Origin: Thorsellia anophelis DSM 18579
GTDB lineage: Bacteria; Pseudomonadota; Gammaproteobacteria; Enterobacterales; Thorselliaceae
Length of the DNA stretch: 64,000 nucleotides
NCBI RefSeq assembly: GCF_900111395.1
Contig: NZ_FOHV01000001.1
Location: 62,001 to 126,000 of the forward strand
Direction of reading: 5' to 3'
Shown here: positions 60,487 through 64,000 of the stretch, piece after piece
Layout of the letters: each line of letters begins with the position of its first letter
Numbering within the stretch: the first letter of the stretch is position 1
Notes under the pieces: model-generated
Database searches by the model: none
What the model was told of the DNA's origin: nothing
The model's input: the letters and a program-made list of their open reading frames with translations, nothing else
Position numbers and translations under genes: made by a program

Positions 60487-63117
60487 ATGAAAAATAAAAA
60501 AATTAAAAGTTCTCTAATGTTAGCAATGATTATTGTTTTCAGCAGTTATGCGAATGCTGAAGAACTTAAAAATAGAGATAATCATTTTTCAACAGAAAAC
60601 GATTTTATTTTATATGAAATTGAAAGACCAACTTCAATATTAGAGATTGTTTTAGAACATAATATGACGTTATCAGAATTTAATGAGCTTAATGATAATG
60701 AGTTTATTCATATTTCTCAATTAGAAACTGGGCAAATTATAAAATTACCTGTTTCTCAAAATACTCATAGGAATATACAAGAAAGTACTAATAATGTAGT
60801 TGGGTTACCGAGTTTAAATAGCCAGCTAGATGACTCAACAATTGATGTCGTACTTAATCAAACTCCAATGGCACAGTACATGGCTGGAGATTCAGACGAG
60901 AATTTAGCTCGCTTTGCTCAAAGCGCAGCAACAGAAGATTGGAGTAATTTATCCAGTAAAGCCTTACAGCAAAAAACTGAAGACTATATTATTAATCAAG
61001 TCCAATCTGAAGTGAATAGACAAGTTAATAAACAGGCGTCGGATTTTTTAGGTAAATTTGGTAAAGCGGAAGTTAATGTTTCTATAGATAAGGATGGTAA
61101 GTTACAGTCTGGTTCATTAAGGGTTTTAACACCACTTTATGATGAGAATGAAAATTTATGGTTCAGTCAAGTTGGAGTTCACGAACAAGGGTCAGGAAAC
61201 GATAAAAGAGTCGTTGGTAATTTTGGCCTTGGGTATCGATATGAAACTTCTGATTGGTTATTAGGATCAAATGCATTTATTGATCATGATTTTAGTGGTT
61301 CGAATACTCGATTAGGTATAGGTGGTGAGTTTTGGATGGATTATCTAAAACTGTCTACAAATTTTTATACTCCTTTATCAGATTGGAAAGAGTCAGAAGT
61401 ATTAAAAAATTATGAATCATTAATTTATGATGAAAGACCAGCAAGAGGCTTTGACATAAGAGCTCAAAGCTATTTGCCTAGTTATCCACATTTAGGCGGG
61501 TCATTAGTTTTTGAAAAGTATTTTGGAGATGAAGTAGCTTTATTTAGCACTCAGGATAGGCAAAAAGATCCTCATGCGTTGACTTTTGGGTTGGATTATA
61601 CCCCTATTCCATTAGTTACAGCTGATTTGTCTCATAAAATTGGCAAAAATGGCATGGATGATACTCGGTTTGGGATGACTGTGAATTTACAGTTAGGAAC
61701 TCCAATCGAACAGCAGCTGGATCCTCGTAATGTTGCATTAGCAAGAAGTTTAAAAGGTAGTAGATACGATATTGTTGATAGAAATTATGACATTGTATTT
61801 GAGTATAGGCAGGAAGATTTTGAAGTCATAATTGATGGGCCTTCTAGTGCTAAATTAAACCAAACAGTTCAGTTTACATCTAGCGTACAAAGTAGAGCTG
61901 AGGTAAGTGAGTTTCAATGGATTGTTGTCACTCCTATTGGCACTAAAAAAGAACCTAGAGCGAATGAAGGTAATACTGGACGGACTTTTGTATTTTCACC
62001 AAATTTACCAGGGACATACAGCATTGCTCTCCAAGTTAAAACTGAAAGAGGCTATGTTGCTACTTCTAATGCGATAGAGTTGAATGTTGGTATTGAGTCC
62101 TCCTCTTATTTAGTTTGGAAAGATGATATTGATCGTGCTGAAATTGTAAGCGATATTTCAATTAGTGAAGAGGAAATTCTAGGACTTGCTTTTGATAAAA
62201 AGTTGCAATTAGATTTTATTACAAAAGATTCAAATGGCCCAGTAGATATTCCCGATCCAAAATTGCTATGGCGTAAGCAAGGTACGAGTGATGATTTTAG
62301 AGAGTTAAATAGGGCTGATGGAATTTATTATGCACTGAGTAAATTTAGAGATGCAACTCAATATGAATATTGGAGATTTCACATTATTGCTGATGAACGC
62401 TTTGAAGATGAAAAGATTGAATTCATTGCTAAATCCGATCGCCATAATTTGGAAATAATTAGTAGTAACGTTGTATCAGCTCAGTTCGTAAAATCAGAAC
62501 CAAGCATTCTAAACCCAGAAGAACTTATTTTTGAAATTTATCAAGTACAAGGACCCGGTTCAAGCTATGAAGGACCACCACTTCTTGTTTCAAGAAGTGG
62601 TATTAAGGACAGTAGAGCGTTTAATTATCAAAGTCCTGAGCCAGTATATACGAATAGTTATTATGAGGTGGTGTTAAGACATCCTGATTCAACGACTGGA
62701 GAACTGACTGATGTTACAGGAATGGTGGAACACAGCATTGAATGGGCATATGTCGATCCAGAATCTGGATTAGAAATTAGAGATTCAGAGAATGCTGTTT
62801 TGTCTAGATGTAATGGATATCCAGTTTATGCAACGCAGATTACTAATTATGAAAATAATGATCTTGCCTTTGGTGCATTGTTATCAGAAGGAAAAGATGA
62901 GTTATACAAAAATGAGCAGCAGTTAGCATTAATTGCCAAAATTAATTATAAACAAATACAAGACCCATCAAATGCTAAACAAGGGCGAGATAGGATTTGT
63001 TTTGGTCAAAAAGATGGTTTTTTCTACGCTGAAGATGGTTATATAGGATTTAGAGGAAATACAAGAGAAGAGCGTGTTGCTGCCGTAGAAAATCGCAGAG
63101 CAGGAGAGTGGAAATAA
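60487..63117 (+). CDS. Inverse autotransporter (intimin/invasin family) adhesin
   Basis: Outer-membrane surface protein with an N-terminal beta-barrel and exported C-terminal passenger (type Ve secretion). About 876 residues. Signal peptide to about residue 24 (SSYANA-EEL), then a short LysM-like segment (ILEIVLEHNMTLSEFNELN, LETGQIIKLP). The IAT beta-domain at about 125-445 is clear: SLRVLTPLYDENENLWFSQ, FGLGYRYETSDWLLGSNAF, IDHDFSGSNTRLGIGGEFW, DYLKLSTNFY, ERPARGFDIRAQSYLPSYP, LDPRNVALARSLKGSRYD and the linker IVFEYRQ. The passenger has one PKD/Ig-like domain (about 448-535) and about 335 residues I do not recognise, with only two Cys, 63 residues apart. The ATG at 60487 is preferred to 60475 (GAGA upstream). 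The stop overlaps the next start (TAATG). Confidence 0.93.
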   Translation: MKNKKIKSSLMLAMIIVFSSYANAEELKNRDNHFSTENDFILYEIERPTSILEIVLEHNMTLSEFNELNDNEFIHISQLETGQIIKLPVSQNTHRNIQESTNNVVGLPSLNSQLDDSTIDVVLNQTPMAQYMAGDSDENLARFAQSAATEDWSNLSSKALQQKTEDYIINQVQSEVNRQVNKQASDFLGKFGKAEVNVSIDKDGKLQSGSLRVLTPLYDENENLWFSQVGVHEQGSGNDKRVVGNFGLGYRYETSDWLLGSNAFIDHDFSGSNTRLGIGGEFWMDYLKLSTNFYTPLSDWKESEVLKNYESLIYDERPARGFDIRAQSYLPSYPHLGGSLVFEKYFGDEVALFSTQDRQKDPHALTFGLDYTPIPLVTADLSHKIGKNGMDDTRFGMTVNLQLGTPIEQQLDPRNVALARSLKGSRYDIVDRNYDIVFEYRQEDFEVIIDGPSSAKLNQTVQFTSSVQSRAEVSEFQWIVVTPIGTKKEPRANEGNTGRTFVFSPNLPGTYSIALQVKTERGYVATSNAIELNVGIESSSYLVWKDDIDRAEIVSDISISEEEILGLAFDKKLQLDFITKDSNGPVDIPDPKLLWRKQGTSDDFRELNRADGIYYALSKFRDATQYEYWRFHIIADERFEDEKIEFIAKSDRHNLEIISSNVVSAQFVKSEPSILNPEELIFEIYQVQGPGSSYEGPPLLVSRSGIKDSRAFNYQSPEPVYTNSYYEVVLRHPDSTTGELTDVTGMVEHSIEWAYVDPESGLEIRDSENAVLSRCNGYPVYATQITNYENNDLAFGALLSEGKDELYKNEQQLALIAKINYKQIQDPSNAKQGRDRICFGQKDGFFYAEDGYIGFRGNTREERVAAVENRRAGEWK

Positions 63118-64000
63118 TGAAATATATGATGAAAAGATTGCATCAAAATATGAAATTAGGATGTATATCTAGGGCTTGTATACTGACATTTACTATTTCA
63201 ACGTTAACTACTTTGACTGCTTATGCAAATTTAGACCAAGCTTATCAGATAAGCAGTGGGGCAACTGGAGAGCTACTAGGATATGCGCCTGGCATAAGAA
63301 CTGCTATCACTGTAAATAACTTAGATGGTGAATTACGTGTGTGCTCTAAAGCAAAAGTTCACTATCAAGTTTTGGATGTAGATGGAGATTGGGATCGACC
63401 TTTTATGGAAAATAATCGCGAAGGCACCCAAAACTCGATTACTTGGTGGTTTGAATCTGCATCAGGTGAGCGAATTCAAGTTGATAAGCGTAGCTTAGGT
63501 ATAGATCCGGATTCAAGAGTTGATCAAACGGTAATCACTATACCAAAGTATGTTAAGGATGCCTTGGATGATAGCAATATAGTACCGGTTGAAGGTGGTG
63601 TATTATCATATGATATAAGACCTTATACACCTTTAGATTCTTCTCCGGATACATCTTCGCATCCATTGCAAGTTAAAGATTTCAGTCGAGCTTACTATCT
63701 AAGAATGGCTGAAATCCCTGGGTATTTTGAAGTGAGCGATATTAATGAGCCTCATGATTTACCAATTAAGTTTATTGAATTACAGGTAAGTGTACCTAAT
63801 CCTAATCCACTTTCTCCAGGTATTCTGATGCCAGGATTAACGATACCAAATGGGCATAGTTTTATAAAAGAAATCAATATATTACCAGCTAATCCAGAAG
63901 ATTGTGATGTTGAAGATGGGAGCTTCACTGTTAATATTTTGGATGATGAAGGAAAACCAATTGAAAATTATTTTACAGTAAATAATCGTTATACAGCAGC
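63117..64000 (+). CDS. Secreted partner of the inverse autotransporter, SinI/ZirS-like (cut by window edge)
   Basis: Open reading frame running off the window, at least 294 codons. The ATG at 63117 overlaps the adhesin stop by one base, with GGAG about ten bases upstream; ATGs at 63126 and 63129 are alternatives. A signal peptide with a long basic start ends TAYA-NLD. The mature part begins ISSGATGELLGYAPGIRTAI, then VNNLDGELRVC and VDGDWD. This layout (residue text, size, place directly after an inverse autotransporter) resembles the SinI-type autotransporter-associated proteins and Salmonella ZirS/ZirU, which are exported with the help of their inverse autotransporter. The family assignment is from memory and the function is inferred from position. 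Confidence 0.72.
   Translation, partial: MKYMMKRLHQNMKLGCISRACILTFTISTLTTLTAYANLDQAYQISSGATGELLGYAPGIRTAITVNNLDGELRVCSKAKVHYQVLDVDGDWDRPFMENNREGTQNSITWWFESASGERIQVDKRSLGIDPDSRVDQTVITIPKYVKDALDDSNIVPVEGGVLSYDIRPYTPLDSSPDTSSHPLQVKDFSRAYYLRMAEIPGYFEVSDINEPHDLPIKFIELQVSVPNPNPLSPGILMPGLTIPNGHSFIKEINILPANPEDCDVEDGSFTVNILDDEGKPIENYFTVNNRYTA

Overview
The window is a chromosomal segment of an AT-rich gammaproteobacterium. Nearly every gene has a close counterpart in Enterobacterales and Pasteurellales. Marker pairings include OmpR/EnvZ, MatP, ZapB, DamX/Dam, FabA next to the Lon-like YcbZ, YihI, YheV and YecR. Low G+C, AT-rich spacers and enterobacterial synteny blocks in a reshuffled order fit the Orbaceae (Gilliamella/Frischella-type insect-gut bacteria). 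That placement is an inference, not a demonstrated identity. No tRNA, rRNA or CRISPR array was seen.

Layout. 1-3.8 kb (minus strand): aroK-aroB-damX-dam, the classical shikimate/division cluster, with dam cut by the window edge. 3.8-5.2 kb: a gene-poor stretch with at most one decayed reading frame. 5.2-6.8 kb (plus): zapB, yadS, matP. 6.8-11.1 kb (minus): tex, ndk, rlmN. Remnants of IS200/IS605-type elements lie on both sides of tex. 12-14.9 kb (plus): greB, ompR, envZ. 15-19.4 kb: phosphate transporter pit and the glycerol genes glpF-glpK. 19.6-24 kb: a complete histidine/basic amino acid ABC system with two binding proteins (argT/hisJ-like, then hisQ, hisM, hisP), followed by ubiA. 25-29.4 kb (minus): a TPP riboswitch controlling ykoF-ykoE-ykoD-ykoC, an ECF-type thiamine/HMP importer better known from Firmicutes. 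29.6-37.4 kb (minus): ribF-ileS-lspA-fkpB-ispH, then adk and hemH. 37.9-46.4 kb (plus): thiI-folB, the Lon-like ycbZ, fabA, pykA, plsB. 46.5-48.1 kb (minus): pckA. 48.4-53.3 kb (plus): a LuxR-type regulator with a degenerate receiver, then rnr, rlmB, ubiX. 53.3-57.7 kb: yheV and pyrE (minus), a YecR-like lipoprotein gene (plus), and adhE (minus) behind FNR-like and other palindromic sites. 58.2 kb: yihI. 58.9-60.5 kb: gene desert with a second IS200-type relic. 60.5 kb to the end: an inverse autotransporter (intimin/invasin family) translationally coupled to a secreted partner gene cut by the window edge.

How it fits together. Most of the window is core metabolism and cell maintenance: shikimate entry, isoprenoid and haem synthesis, ubiquinone steps (ubiA, ubiX), FAD synthesis, phospholipid and unsaturated fatty acid synthesis, and mixed-acid fermentation (adhE). 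The accessory, host-facing parts are the riboswitch-controlled vitamin B1 precursor importer and the inverse-autotransporter pair. The latter resembles the SinH-SinI and ZirT-ZirS/ZirU arrangements of Salmonella and is the most interesting surface system here. Two decayed IS200/IS605 copies share a conserved hairpin end and show past transposition.

All identifications are from reading the sequence and remembered family features. No database search was run.
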